Of a DNA stretch of 64,000 nt, positions 35,553 to 44,253 are shown in pieces; position 1 is the first letter of the stretch; the number at the start of each line of letters is the position of its first letter. This DNA is from an uncultured Verrucomicrobia subdivision 3 bacterium. Lineage in GTDB: Bacteria; Verrucomicrobiota; Verrucomicrobiae; Limisphaerales; UBA11358. The DNA lies in assembly GCA_903921455.1 (NCBI GenBank), contig CAIXPZ010000234.1, forward strand, positions 62,001 to 126,000, given 5' to 3'. The notes under the pieces were generated by a model that was not told where the DNA came from, did no database searches, and was given only the letters and a program-made list of their open reading frames with translations. The position numbers and the translations under genes are program-made.

Positions 35553-36512
35553 TCAGAAGTAGCGGATGAAGGTTTTCTTCTTGAGCCCGTCGATCCACTG
35601 CTTTTGCAATTTGGCCTGTTGCTTGAGCCGGAGGTTCTTTTCGATATCAATGGCGACTTCGGTCAGCGGGCGGACGTGGTTGCCGCGCTTTTCTTCGACG
35701 AGCATGAGGTAGCAGGTGTCGGGCGTGTCCACCAAGTCGCTGACCACGCCGGGTTTCAGGGTGAAGGCGACGTCGGCCAGCTCCTTGCGGAGCACGGAGC
35801 GTTGCACCCAGCCCCAGTCGCCGCCCTGATGCTGTTGGGAGCCTTGCGAATAGATGGCGGCCATCTCGGTGAAGGGCGTGCCGTCCTTGATTTTGGCCTG
35901 GATTTCGCGGGCGAGCTTGAGGGCGTTGGTGTCGTCGGGGCTGGCTTTGGTCAGGACGATCATGCGGAGCTTGATCTGGTCCTCCAGGCGGAATTCATCC
36001 TGATTCGCCAGGTAATAATTTTCAATCTTGTAGGGCGAGACGAAGATTTCGCGCTGCACGTTCTGGTTGCGGAGGGCGGATTCGATGTATTGGTCGCGCA
36101 CCTGCTTGCGGAACTGCTCCACCGTCATGCCCTGTGCCTGTAGCGTTTTCATGAACGTGACGCGGTCGCCAAAGCGTTCGCGGATGCGTTCCTGCACCAG
36201 TTCCGTCACGACGGACTCGGGCAGCTTGTAGCCGTCCGTGTCGAAGCTGCGCAGGATCAGCGAGCGTTCGACGAGTTGCTCCAAGCTGTCATTGAGCGTT
36301 TCGTTGAGCTTTTGTTGGAAAATTTCCGGCTGCGCGGAGTATTGCCGGCGGAGTGCGTCGGCGGCGGGGCGGGAATAATCCTCCACTTCGGAAAATGTGA
36401 CCACGCGGCTGCTGACCACGCTTTTGACCCCGTCAATTACCGCCGGTTCCGCCCCGGCCGAAATGGCGGCGCCGACAATCAGGCCCAGAATGCAATGAAA
36501 ACGCTTCATCAA
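35553..36512 (-). CDS. surA: SurA-like peptidyl-prolyl isomerase (outer membrane protein chaperone)
   Basis: 319 residues. A signal peptide (about 1-21) precedes a SurA N-terminal helical domain and a single parvulin-type domain (R-M-I-V-L-T-K, A-A-I-Y-S-Q-G-S-Q-Q-H-Q-G-G-D-W-G-W, and F-T-L-K-P-G-V-V-S). SurA escorts outer membrane proteins through the periplasm. E. coli SurA has two parvulin domains; only one is present here. Upstream lies a 58-residue membrane protein on the same strand; downstream, pdxA. Confidence 0.83.
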   Translation of the reverse strand: MMKRFHCILGLIVGAAISAGAEPAVIDGVKSVVSSRVVTFSEVEDYSRPAADALRRQYSAQPEIFQQKLNETLNDSLEQLVERSLILRSFDTDGYKLPESVVTELVQERIRERFGDRVTFMKTLQAQGMTVEQFRKQVRDQYIESALRNQNVQREIFVSPYKIENYYLANQDEFRLEDQIKLRMIVLTKASPDDTNALKLAREIQAKIKDGTPFTEMAAIYSQGSQQHQGGDWGWVQRSVLRKELADVAFTLKPGVVSDLVDTPDTCYLMLVEEKRGNHVRPLTEVAIDIEKNLRLKQQAKLQKQWIDGLKKKTFIRYF

Positions 36513-36556
36513 ATTTTTCGCATGGTAACAACCTCGGTCGCGCGGTCAAGCGCTGC

Positions 36557-36733
36557 TCACGGATGCGGCCGCGCCTGCATCCACATCACGATTCCCAAAA
36601 TCAGGCCCAAAACCACCGCCACCGAAATCGTCCACCGCATGAACAACTGCTGCTTGCGCCGGTAATTGCTTCCGCCCTGGCCCGGCAGCAGGTAGAAGCG
36701 CTCTCTCGGTTTGTTGGATTTAAAGCCGAACAC
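36557..36733 (-). CDS. Small single-pass membrane protein (58 residues) upstream of surA
   Basis: Starts with GTG at 36733 and ends with TGA at 36557. The protein is MFGFKSNKPRERFYLLPGQG at the N-terminus, then a basic R-R-K segment and a membrane helix of about 20 residues (I-S-V-A-V-V-L-G-L-I-L-G-I-V-M-W), with a short outer tail. The stop is 44 bases before the surA start, in the same direction. The positive-inside pattern suggests the N-terminus is cytosolic. No family recognised; the start lacks a clear ribosome site. Codon use and membrane topology, rather than similarity, support it. Confidence 0.55.
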   Translation of the reverse strand: MFGFKSNKPRERFYLLPGQGGSNYRRKQQLFMRWTISVAVVLGLILGIVMWMQARPHP

Positions 36734-36811
36734 GCGTCCGTTTTACCACAAGCCGCCCATGGCCACAAGCCGCGCGCTTGCCGCCGGAGAATTTTTCGCT
36801 ACGTTTCGCCC

Positions 36812-37633
36812 ATGCAACTGGAAGATCATTTGGGGGACATTATCCGTAAAGCCTGCGCGGCCAATCGCATTCCCCGCGAGGTTGCCGCTGGTGTGGCTGG
36901 ACTTTCCGATGGCGAATTTGCGTCGTTATGTGAAACCGGCCGGTGCCCAAAGCGGATAAATTATGCCGCTCTCGGCAAACTCGCTGGTCTGAATCCGGCC
37001 AAGCTTGAAACCATCGCGAATGGCTGGTTGCCGACGGAAAAAGCTCTTGGCCGGTGGCGCAACCTGCGTGGGTTTACCACGGCGGGCGAAGGATTGACCG
37101 CGAATTGTTTTCTCGTCTGGGACGCAGACACGCGCGCCGCCGCGCTGTTCGACACCGGGCTGGATGCGTCGCCGGTTCTGGCCGTCATCGCGGCGGAAGG
37201 CTTGGTTTTACGGCACATTTTCATCACGCATTCGCATTGGGACCACGTCGAGGCGCTGCCGCAATTCCGCGCGGCGTGGCCCCTGGCACAATTGCACAGC
37301 GGTTCCCCCCAGGCGCCGGCGGATCAACGCCTCCAAGCGGGTGCAACCATTCCGCTCGGGGACTTGCGCGTGACGCACCGCCCGACACCCGGCCACGCGG
37401 CGGATGGTGTGACCTATCTCATCGGCGATTGGCCGGACGCCGCGCCGCCGGTTGCCGTGGTGGGCGATACGATTTTTGCCGGCTCTATGGGTAATGGCAA
37501 CGGCGCCTGGGAGCTGGCAAAACAAAAGGTGAATGAACAGATATTATCGCTGCCCGCCGAAACCCTGCTTTGCCCCGGCCACGGTCCGCTGACGACGGTG
37601 GCGGAGGAAATGGAACACAATCCCTTCTTTTGA
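36812..37633 (+). CDS. Metallo-beta-lactamase-fold hydrolase with N-terminal HTH-like domain
   Basis: 273 residues from ATG 36812. The first about 75 residues resemble a helix-turn-helix or XRE-type helical domain (I-I-R-K-A-C, R-I-P-R-E-V-A-A-G-V-A-G-L-S, L-G-K-L-A-G-L-N). The rest is a metallo-hydrolase of the glyoxalase II type, with H-S-H-W-D-H-V-E as the metal site, T-P-G-H-A-A-D-G, V-V-G-D-T-I-F-A-G and C-P-G-H-G-P-L-T. It probably hydrolyses a thioester or other ester in the cytosol. The combination with an HTH-like domain is unusual. Further upstream start codons in frame have no support. Confidence 0.8.
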   Translation: MQLEDHLGDIIRKACAANRIPREVAAGVAGLSDGEFASLCETGRCPKRINYAALGKLAGLNPAKLETIANGWLPTEKALGRWRNLRGFTTAGEGLTANCFLVWDADTRAAALFDTGLDASPVLAVIAAEGLVLRHIFITHSHWDHVEALPQFRAAWPLAQLHSGSPQAPADQRLQAGATIPLGDLRVTHRPTPGHAADGVTYLIGDWPDAAPPVAVVGDTIFAGSMGNGNGAWELAKQKVNEQILSLPAETLLCPGHGPLTTVAEEMEHNPFF

Positions 37634-37692
37634 TCCCATCCGGCAGTATTTTAGTTGTTCACAAACCGACCCGATGCGGATAAGTTTTGCGG

Positions 37693-38802
37693 ATGTCTGA
37701 ACCGGTCCCCTACCTTGATCTGCGCGCCCAACTCAAGCCGTTGCGTGCGGAACTGGATGCCGCCATCGCCCGCACGCTCGACAACTGCTCCTTCTGCCTC
37801 GGCCCGGATGTGGCGCAATTTGAAAAGGATTTCGCCGCGTTTTGCGGCGCGTCGCACGCGCTCGGTTTCAACAGCGGCACTTCCGCGCTGCACGTCGCGA
37901 TGTTGCTGCTCGGCGTCGGACCGGGCGACGAGGTCATCACTACCCCCTACACGTTCATTGCGACGAGCTGGGCGATTTCCTATTGCGGCGCCAGGCCCGT
38001 CTATGTGGACATTGACGAGGCGACCTTCAATCTCGACCCGAAGTTGATTGAGCGCGCCATCACGCCAAAAACGAAAGCCATTTTGCCCGTGCATCTTTAT
38101 GGCCAGCCGTTCGATGTGGACGCGGTGGCGGCGGTTTGTAAAAAACACCATCTGCCGTTCGTCGAGGACGCGGCGCAGGCGCATGGCGCGAAATATAAGG
38201 GCAAAAGCATCGGCACATTTGGCGCGGTTTCCTGCTTTAGCTTTTATCCGGCCAAGAATCTTGGCGCCTGCGGCGAAGGCGGCGCGCTGGTCACCAATGA
38301 TGCGGCGCTCGCCGCCCGCGCGAAGTCTTTGCGCGAACATGGCTCCACCGTGCGTTATCACCACGACGAGGTGGGCTATAATTACCGGCTCGAAGGCCTT
38401 CAGGGTGCGGTGTTGGGCATAAAGCTCAAGCATCTGGCGCATTGGACGCGCGAACGTCAGCGCGTGGCGAGCCGCTATGCCGAGTTGCTCGCGGATACGC
38501 CGCTGCAATTGCCGACGGTCACGGCGGGCAACGAAAGTGCCTGGCATCTTTACACGGTGCGCTCGCCGCGCCGTGATGAATTGAAGAAATTTCTGGACGA
38601 AAATAAGATTGGCAACGCGGTGCATTATCCGCTGCCGCTGCATTTGCAAAAAGTTTACGCCCACCTCGGCTACCAGCCGGGCGATTTCCCGGTGGCGGAG
38701 CGGGCGAGCCGCGAAGTCTTGAGCCTGCCGATGTTTCCGGAACTGACGGACGCGCAGATTCAGCGCGTGGCGACGGTGGTAAAGGAGTTTTTCCGGCCTT
38801 AA
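37693..38802 (+). CDS. DegT/DnrJ/EryC1/StrS family aminotransferase
   Basis: 369 residues from ATG 37693. A PLP-dependent sugar aminotransferase: P-Y-L-D-L start, G-F-N-S-G-T-S-A-L, V-E-D-A-A-Q-A-H-G-A, and S-F-Y-P-A-K-N-L-G with the PLP-binding lysine. The R-Y-H-H-D-E-V-G-Y-N-Y-R-L and A-V-H-Y-P-L-P-L-H motifs are typical. These enzymes make amino sugars for surface glycans or antibiotics; the substrate is open. The immediate neighbours give no pathway. Confidence 0.92.
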   Translation: MSEPVPYLDLRAQLKPLRAELDAAIARTLDNCSFCLGPDVAQFEKDFAAFCGASHALGFNSGTSALHVAMLLLGVGPGDEVITTPYTFIATSWAISYCGARPVYVDIDEATFNLDPKLIERAITPKTKAILPVHLYGQPFDVDAVAAVCKKHHLPFVEDAAQAHGAKYKGKSIGTFGAVSCFSFYPAKNLGACGEGGALVTNDAALAARAKSLREHGSTVRYHHDEVGYNYRLEGLQGAVLGIKLKHLAHWTRERQRVASRYAELLADTPLQLPTVTAGNESAWHLYTVRSPRRDELKKFLDENKIGNAVHYPLPLHLQKVYAHLGYQPGDFPVAERASREVLSLPMFPELTDAQIQRVATVVKEFFRP

Positions 38803-38941
38803 GCCAGGGCAATTTTCCACCAGCTTTGCACAATTGTTGTTAATAAATTTGTATTTTCTTTCGGCGAAAGTTTTTTATACTCCGCAACTGTTGGAGTAAA
38901 CTGGGCGGGTTGCCCTCCAACCAAAAACCAAAATTTAATTT

Positions 38942-39904
38942 ATGCCACTGACACATACCAAAGACCTGTTCGCTAAAGCCCTGAAAGGCAAATATGCCCT
39001 CGGCGCTTTCAACGTCAACAACATGGAACTCATTCAGGCGATCGTTGAAGCCTGTGAAGAGGAAAAAGCCCCGCTGATCCTCCAGATTTCCAAGGGCGCG
39101 CGCCAATACGCCAACCCGGTTTACCTCAAGAAGCTCATCGAGGCCGCCGTCAGCCTGTCCAATATCCCGATCGCCGTCCATCTGGACCACGGCGACACGT
39201 TCGAGCTGTGCAAACAGTGCATTGATGAGGGCTTCACCAGCGTGATGATTGATGCCTCGCACGAGCCGTTCGACAAGAATGTTGAGATCACCAAGAAGGT
39301 CGTCGAATACGCGCACAAACATAATTGCTCCGTGGAATCCGAACTCGGCCACCTCGTCGGCGCGCAGTTCGACGAAGGCGAAGAAGGCGGTGCCCACTCC
39401 TCCAGCGGCCATTACACCGATCCCGCCGAGGCCGTCAAATTTGTCAAGGAAACCGGCTGCGACTCGCTGGCCGTCGCCATCGGCAATTCCCACGGAGCTT
39501 TTAAATTCAAGGGCGAACAGCACCTTGACCTCGAACGCCTCAAGCTCATCAAGCAGGCGCTCATGGAAGCGAACCTCGGCGATTATCCGCTCGTGCTCCA
39601 CGGCGCGTCCAGCGTGCCGAAGTATCTCGCCGACGAGATCAATAAATACGGCGGCAATATGCCCGACTCGCAGGGCGTGCCGGAAGCCGACATCGAGGTC
39701 GCGCGCCGCGTGGGTTGCACCAAGGTGAATATCGACACCGACCTGCGTATGGCCATGACTGCCGGCATCCGCAAGGTGTTTGCGACGAACCCGAAGGAAT
39801 TTGATCCGCGCAAATACATGGGCCCCGCCCGCCAGATGGTCAAGGACCTCGTCCGGCACAAGGTCAAAGACGTGCTGTGCTGCGCTGGCCACGCGTTCGA
39901 CTGA
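38942..39904 (+). CDS. fba: Class II fructose-bisphosphate aldolase
   Basis: 320 residues. Zinc-dependent aldolase splitting fructose 1,6-bisphosphate in glycolysis. Motifs: A-F-N-V-N-N, H-L-D-H-G-D, the E-S-E-L-G-H-L, I-G-N-S-H-G-A-F-K, and V-L-H-G-A-S-S-V-P. The N-I-D-T-D-L-R motif is near the end. It ends in a strong terminator. The upstream 139-base leader is AT-rich and has a small ACTCC/GGAGT inverted repeat (38879-38897). Confidence 0.95.
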   Translation: MPLTHTKDLFAKALKGKYALGAFNVNNMELIQAIVEACEEEKAPLILQISKGARQYANPVYLKKLIEAAVSLSNIPIAVHLDHGDTFELCKQCIDEGFTSVMIDASHEPFDKNVEITKKVVEYAHKHNCSVESELGHLVGAQFDEGEEGGAHSSSGHYTDPAEAVKFVKETGCDSLAVAIGNSHGAFKFKGEQHLDLERLKLIKQALMEANLGDYPLVLHGASSVPKYLADEINKYGGNMPDSQGVPEADIEVARRVGCTKVNIDTDLRMAMTAGIRKVFATNPKEFDPRKYMGPARQMVKDLVRHKVKDVLCCAGHAFD

Positions 39905-39921
39905 ACCAACTTATTAAATTC

Positions 39922-39957
39922 AAAAGCCCCAGGCTGTTTTCAGCTTGGGGCTTTTTT
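39922..39957 (+). terminator. Intrinsic terminator after fba
   Basis: 15-bp arms with one G-T pair (39922-39936 and 39941-39955), loop TTTT, followed by a T-run. It lies 18 bases after the stop. Confidence 0.88.
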
Positions 39958-40029
39958 AATTGCCAATGAGTCAGGACCATCGGGCGGCTCTCCATGAATC
40001 AACCGCCGCAGGGTTCTTGGCTGGCAGGC

Positions 40030-41136
40030 TCAAATTTTTCGCTCGGCTTCGGCTTCGAGTTCAAACAGCAAGTCGTCGCGGCAGACATCGCATTGAGCGG
40101 ACACAACGGTCATTTGCATCAGCTGGTTTACGGCGAGCCATTTCATAAAGGCACCCACATCTCCGGGGTGGCGAAAATAGGCGGTGGCGCGGGTGATATC
40201 CGCAAACGCGTATCCGCGTGACCGCAAGATTGCCTCGACCACGTCCATCGTCAACTCCACTTGTTTGTTCACGTCGTCAACCCAAAGGGTTTTTCCTCCC
40301 GGAGCGATGCTCGCGGTCCCGGAAATATGCAGCCGCCGGCTGGTGTCCGATGAGATTTCCATCGCCCGGCTGAAGGCGCTGCCGTAGGCGGGCGCGGGAC
40401 ATTGCAGTGGTGAAGCGATTTCTTCAGCCAGGGCATGATTTTCCAATGGATGGTATGCCCAGGCTGCCAGCGCCAGCGCCGCGCCCTCCGGATTTTTTGC
40501 GCCCACGCCGGTGCTAGCCGGCAGCGACCCGGTGCGAAATTTCACGCCGGAATAAATTTCGGTTCGCGCCCGGTTAAAGTCGTCATACCACGACAAAATA
40601 TCATCCAGAAAAAACCAGGTTCGGATCGTGTCGGCCAGATCAAATCCCGCCTGAGCCAAAACGGTTTGTAGCATTTCCAGCGCGTGGCGGGTTTGCTCCG
40701 ACCGCGAAAGCGTTTTGTCCGGCGGCGTGAGTCCGCCGACGATGCATTGCCGGGCGTTGCCTTCCGTGAACACCGAGCCGATAACGCCGCCGCCTTGCCT
40801 GATGCGTTTCACGTCGCCGGTAAAAGCGTGAACCTGTATGCCAGCCAGCGAACCACCATCGCAGGCGGCGCCTTCCACCCACGTGAGCGGCCAGTTAATG
40901 GCTCCCAATATTTTCTGCAGCGCGTCCGTGGCGGCTGCGTGGGTGCTAATTTTTCCGAAGACCATTAAATGTAATGGCGTGGCGGCACGCTCGTCCAATT
41001 GGGCTGCCAGTCGGCGACCAAGGCTTTCGATACCTTCGCCGGGTTTTGGCTGAATGGTGAATGTGAATGATTCACCGTTCTGGGCGGTTGACTCCAGTGA
41101 ATGGGCCGTGCCCGGATTTGAAACTAATAGCGGCAT
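40030..41136 (-). CDS. RidA/YjgF-fold protein resembling FkbO/Hyg5-type chorismatase
   Basis: 368 residues, with two RidA-like halves. The second half has Y-G-S-A-F-S-R-A, H-I-S-G-T-A-S-I, and a V-E-L-T-M-D-V-V-E-A-I-L helix; the C-terminus is C-D-V-C-R-D-D-L-L-F-E-L-E. These resemble chorismatases, which cleave chorismate to hydroxybenzoate or dihydroxycyclohexadiene products and use a C-terminal glutamate. The likeness is from motif memory. A plain RidA-like enamine deaminase is the alternative, but the length and two-domain layout fit chorismatases better. It is divergent from the DUF1549 gene. No chorismate-using partner is adjacent. Confidence 0.6.
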   Translation of the reverse strand: MPLLVSNPGTAHSLESTAQNGESFTFTIQPKPGEGIESLGRRLAAQLDERAATPLHLMVFGKISTHAAATDALQKILGAINWPLTWVEGAACDGGSLAGIQVHAFTGDVKRIRQGGGVIGSVFTEGNARQCIVGGLTPPDKTLSRSEQTRHALEMLQTVLAQAGFDLADTIRTWFFLDDILSWYDDFNRARTEIYSGVKFRTGSLPASTGVGAKNPEGAALALAAWAYHPLENHALAEEIASPLQCPAPAYGSAFSRAMEISSDTSRRLHISGTASIAPGGKTLWVDDVNKQVELTMDVVEAILRSRGYAFADITRATAYFRHPGDVGAFMKWLAVNQLMQMTVVSAQCDVCRDDLLFELEAEAERKI

Positions 41137-41222
41137 CCTCCCATTCGACGATGCCGCGCCCGTAATGGTTACAAGTCAAACTGCTGATGGGAAAAACCAA
41201 ATCATCGTTAACTAATCATATC

Positions 41223-41240
41223 TTGTCATCAGAATGACAA
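41223..41240. promoter_or_regulatory. Inverted repeat, possible operator
   Basis: Perfect 7-bp arms TTGTCAT (41223-41229) and ATGACAA (41234-41240) with spacer CAGA lie 55 bases before the DUF1549/DUF1553 gene, inside the 159-base gap to the divergent RidA-fold gene. Its size and spacing fit a dimeric regulator site; there is no direct evidence. Confidence 0.35.
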
Positions 41241-41295
41241 AATACGCGTCGTTTTTTGTGAAGCTTTTAAAATCCCGCCGCCGTCTAATGCTCCA

Positions 41296-42885
41296 ATGAA
41301 TCCGCGTGTCGTAAAATCAAATGCTGCCGGAAGCTGTTTACTGCTGGCCATTCTGATTTTTGCCATGGACACCATGTTTGCCGGCACGCCGTATGAAAGC
41401 CCGGCGGCCTTGACGCCGCAGAATCGAATTGACGACCTGGTTTTCGCTCAGCTGTCTGCGCTGAACGTCCCGCCGGCGCCCTTGTGTTCGGACGCGGTAT
41501 TTGTCCGGCGCGTTTTTTTGGACGTGATTGGCACCTTGCCCACGGCGACGGAAGCCCAGCAGTTTATTTTGGATCGCAACCCGGACAAGCGCCGCGGGTT
41601 GATTGACCGGCTGCTGGCGCGCGACGAATATGCCGATTACCTTGCGCTGAAATGGGGCGACGTCCTCCGCATCAAGGCCGAATTTCCCATCAATCTCTGG
41701 CCGAACGCCGCGCAGTCCTACCATCGCTGGATTCACGATGCGGTCCGTGACAATCAGCCGTGCAATAAATTTGTCCGCGAACTGCTCACCGCCAGCGGCA
41801 GCAATTTTGAGAATCCTCCCGTGAATTTTTACCGCGCGATGCAGAACCGCACCCCGTCCGGCATCGCGCAGACCGTGGCGCTGACGTTTCTGGGCGAACG
41901 TGCGGAGAACTGGTCGCCGGACAATCTTGCCCGCCTCGCCGGATTTTTCGCCAATGTCGGTTATAAAACCACCGCCGAGTGGAAGGAGGAGATTGTTTAT
42001 TTCAATCCCGCTTCGACGAACGTCGGCGCTCTCAATGGCTCGTCCCTTAAGGCGGTGTTTCCCGATGGCTCATCCCTAAAACTTCTGCCGGATCAGGACC
42101 CGCGGATCGTGTTTGCCGACTGGCTCGTGAAAAGTCCGCAGTTCGCGCGGAATCTGGCTAACCGCGCCTGGACGTGGCTGCTGGGGCGCGGGATCGTTCA
42201 GGAGCCGGATGATTTCCGCGCGGACAATCCGCCGGGCAACCCGCAGCTGCTGGCGTTTTTAGAAACGGAGCTGGTCGCGTCCGGCTACGATTTCAAGCAT
42301 CTCTACCGGCTGATTTTGAATTCCCAAACGTATCAGCTTTCGTCGCTGCCGACGGGTGATCGTCCGGAAGCCGCGGCGAATTTTGCTTTTTATCCCTTGC
42401 GCCGGCTGGATGCGGAGGTCTTGATTGATGCGCTCGACCAGATCACCGGTGCCACCGAAAAATATTCCAGCGCGATTCCCGAGCCCTACACCTTCATCCC
42501 CGACAATCTGCGCTCCATTGCTCTGCCGGACGGCAGCATCACCAGTTCGTTTTTGGAAATGTTCGGCCGGCCTTCGCGCGATACCGGCATGGCCTCCGAG
42601 CGCAACAACCGCATCACCGCCGCCCAAAAGCTGTGCCTGCTCAACTCCAGCCTGATGCAGAAAAAACTTGAGTCGAGCCGGATGATCGAATTTCAGACTT
42701 CTTCCAATCGTCCGCCGGCGGACATCGCCGCGGGCATGTATTTGGGAATCCTGTCGCGCTATCCGACCGCGGCGGAGATCAAGACCGCCCAGGCATATTT
42801 TCAATCCGGCATCGGCAAGCGGCAGGCCGCCGTGGATCTGGCCTGGGCGCTGATGAATAGCACGGAATTTCTTTACCGCCACTGA
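41296..42885 (+). CDS. DUF1549/DUF1553-domain exported protein
   Basis: 529 residues. A signal-like hydrophobic stretch (about 14-30) precedes DUF1549 (R-I-D-D-L-V-F-A, F-V-R-R-V-F-L-D-V-I-G-T-L-P-T) and a C-terminal DUF1553 (R-N-L-A-N-R-A-W-T-W-L-L-G-R-G-I-V and A-E-V-L-I-D-A-L-D-Q-I-T-G). These domains occur almost only in Planctomycetes and Verrucomicrobia, usually next to a DUF1501 gene, as here. Their function is unknown; many members carry a cytochrome-like domain, not seen here. It starts a three-gene operon. Confidence 0.88.
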   Translation: MNPRVVKSNAAGSCLLLAILIFAMDTMFAGTPYESPAALTPQNRIDDLVFAQLSALNVPPAPLCSDAVFVRRVFLDVIGTLPTATEAQQFILDRNPDKRRGLIDRLLARDEYADYLALKWGDVLRIKAEFPINLWPNAAQSYHRWIHDAVRDNQPCNKFVRELLTASGSNFENPPVNFYRAMQNRTPSGIAQTVALTFLGERAENWSPDNLARLAGFFANVGYKTTAEWKEEIVYFNPASTNVGALNGSSLKAVFPDGSSLKLLPDQDPRIVFADWLVKSPQFARNLANRAWTWLLGRGIVQEPDDFRADNPPGNPQLLAFLETELVASGYDFKHLYRLILNSQTYQLSSLPTGDRPEAAANFAFYPLRRLDAEVLIDALDQITGATEKYSSAIPEPYTFIPDNLRSIALPDGSITSSFLEMFGRPSRDTGMASERNNRITAAQKLCLLNSSLMQKKLESSRMIEFQTSSNRPPADIAAGMYLGILSRYPTAAEIKTAQAYFQSGIGKRQAAVDLAWALMNSTEFLYRH

Positions 42886-42897
42886 CCCCAAAAAACT

Positions 42898-44253
42898 ATG
42901 AGTGCATTCTTTTTTGATATTGATAAGCAGCGTCCGCGCCTCAGCCGTCGCGAGGCCATCCGTCGCGCCCTGTTCGCCGCCAGCGGATTGGTGCTGGCGA
43001 ACCATTTGTCATTCAAGGCCGACGCCGCGCCGCGCAGTGCCCGCGCTAAGGCGGTGATTCAAATCTGGATGTGGGGCGGGCCGTCGCACATCGACATTTT
43101 TGATCCCAAGCCGGAAGCCGGCTACGACTATTGCGGTCCGCTGAAAACGCCGGTTGAAACGAATGTTTCCGGCATCCGCATCGGCGAGCTGTTGCCGTCG
43201 CTTGCGAAACAGGCGGATAAATATTCCATCATCCGCAGCATGACGCATGGTAACAATGGCCACGAGACGGCTTCCTATATCGTGCAGACCGGCCGGCAGC
43301 CGGGCGGACGCCTGGTGTTTCCCTGCGTGGGTTCGGTGGTGTCGCTCACCAAAGGTTACGATGCCGGCTACAAAGGCCTGATTCCCCCTTACGTTGTGCT
43401 GACGGAACCGCAGGGCAGATTTGATGAGGCGGGATTTCTGGGTTCGCGTTTCAAGCCCTTCGCCACGGGCGGCAATCCCGCGCAAATCCCGTTTGCCGTC
43501 GAAGGCGTGGTGGCGCCGGGTATCACGGAAGCCCGCCAGAAAAATCGCCGCGAATTGCTCCACCACCTCGACACGCTGGCGCAAGCCCTGCCGGAAAACC
43601 CGCAGGTTGCCGCCGCCACCCAGGCGGAGAATATGGCCTACGATATGATTCTGGGCGACGGCGCGAAGGTGTTTGATCTTTCGCAGGAAAAACCGGAGCT
43701 GCGCGACCGCTACGGCAAAAGCAAGTTCGGCCAGTCGTGCCTCGTTGCTCGGCGGTTGGTGGAGCGCGGCATTCCCTATGTCACCATCAATTACGGCGGC
43801 TGGGACACGCACAAAAATAATTTCCAGGCGATGCAGCGCCAATTGCCGGAATTGGACAAGGGATTCGCGACGTTGTTGCAGGATTTGGCCGACCGCGGAT
43901 TGCTCGATAGCACGATTGTCTGGTGGGGGGGCGAATTTGGCCGCACGCCGAAAGTCTTGTGGGAAGCGCCTTGGAATGGCGGGCGCAATCACTACGGAAA
44001 AGTCTTTTCCGCCGTGCTCGCCGGCGGCGGATTTAAGGGCGGTCATGTTGTCGGTGCGTCGGATGCGCGCGGCGAGGAAGTCAAGGAGCGCCCGGTGTAT
44101 CCGGTGGATCTCATCGGCAGCATTTATGCGCAGATGGGCATTGAGGGGACCACGAAGCTCCCCAATCCCGAAGGCTTGCCAACGGCGGTTCTGCCAGGTT
44201 CTGGCGACGGCATTAAATCCGGCGGCCTGCTGAAGGAAATCATGTCGGCATGA
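42898..44253 (+). CDS. DUF1501-domain exported protein
   Basis: 451 residues. An S-R-R-E-A twin-arginine-like motif and hydrophobic stretch (about 15-40) suggest Tat export. The DUF1501 core shows I-W-M-W-G-G-P-S-H-I-D-I-F-D-P-K, I-I-R-S-M-T-H and W-W-G-G-E-F-G-R-T-P, resembling sulfatase/phosphatase-like folds. It partners the preceding DUF1549/DUF1553 gene in a conserved pair of unknown role. It overlaps the next gene by 4 bases (ATGA). Confidence 0.9.
   Translation: MSAFFFDIDKQRPRLSRREAIRRALFAASGLVLANHLSFKADAAPRSARAKAVIQIWMWGGPSHIDIFDPKPEAGYDYCGPLKTPVETNVSGIRIGELLPSLAKQADKYSIIRSMTHGNNGHETASYIVQTGRQPGGRLVFPCVGSVVSLTKGYDAGYKGLIPPYVVLTEPQGRFDEAGFLGSRFKPFATGGNPAQIPFAVEGVVAPGITEARQKNRRELLHHLDTLAQALPENPQVAAATQAENMAYDMILGDGAKVFDLSQEKPELRDRYGKSKFGQSCLVARRLVERGIPYVTINYGGWDTHKNNFQAMQRQLPELDKGFATLLQDLADRGLLDSTIVWWGGEFGRTPKVLWEAPWNGGRNHYGKVFSAVLAGGGFKGGHVVGASDARGEEVKERPVYPVDLIGSIYAQMGIEGTTKLPNPEGLPTAVLPGSGDGIKSGGLLKEIMSA

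Noticed and set aside
38849..38881. TTGTAT...TATACT as a promoter for fba
   Set aside because: The spacer would be 21 bases, too long for a normal sigma-70 promoter.
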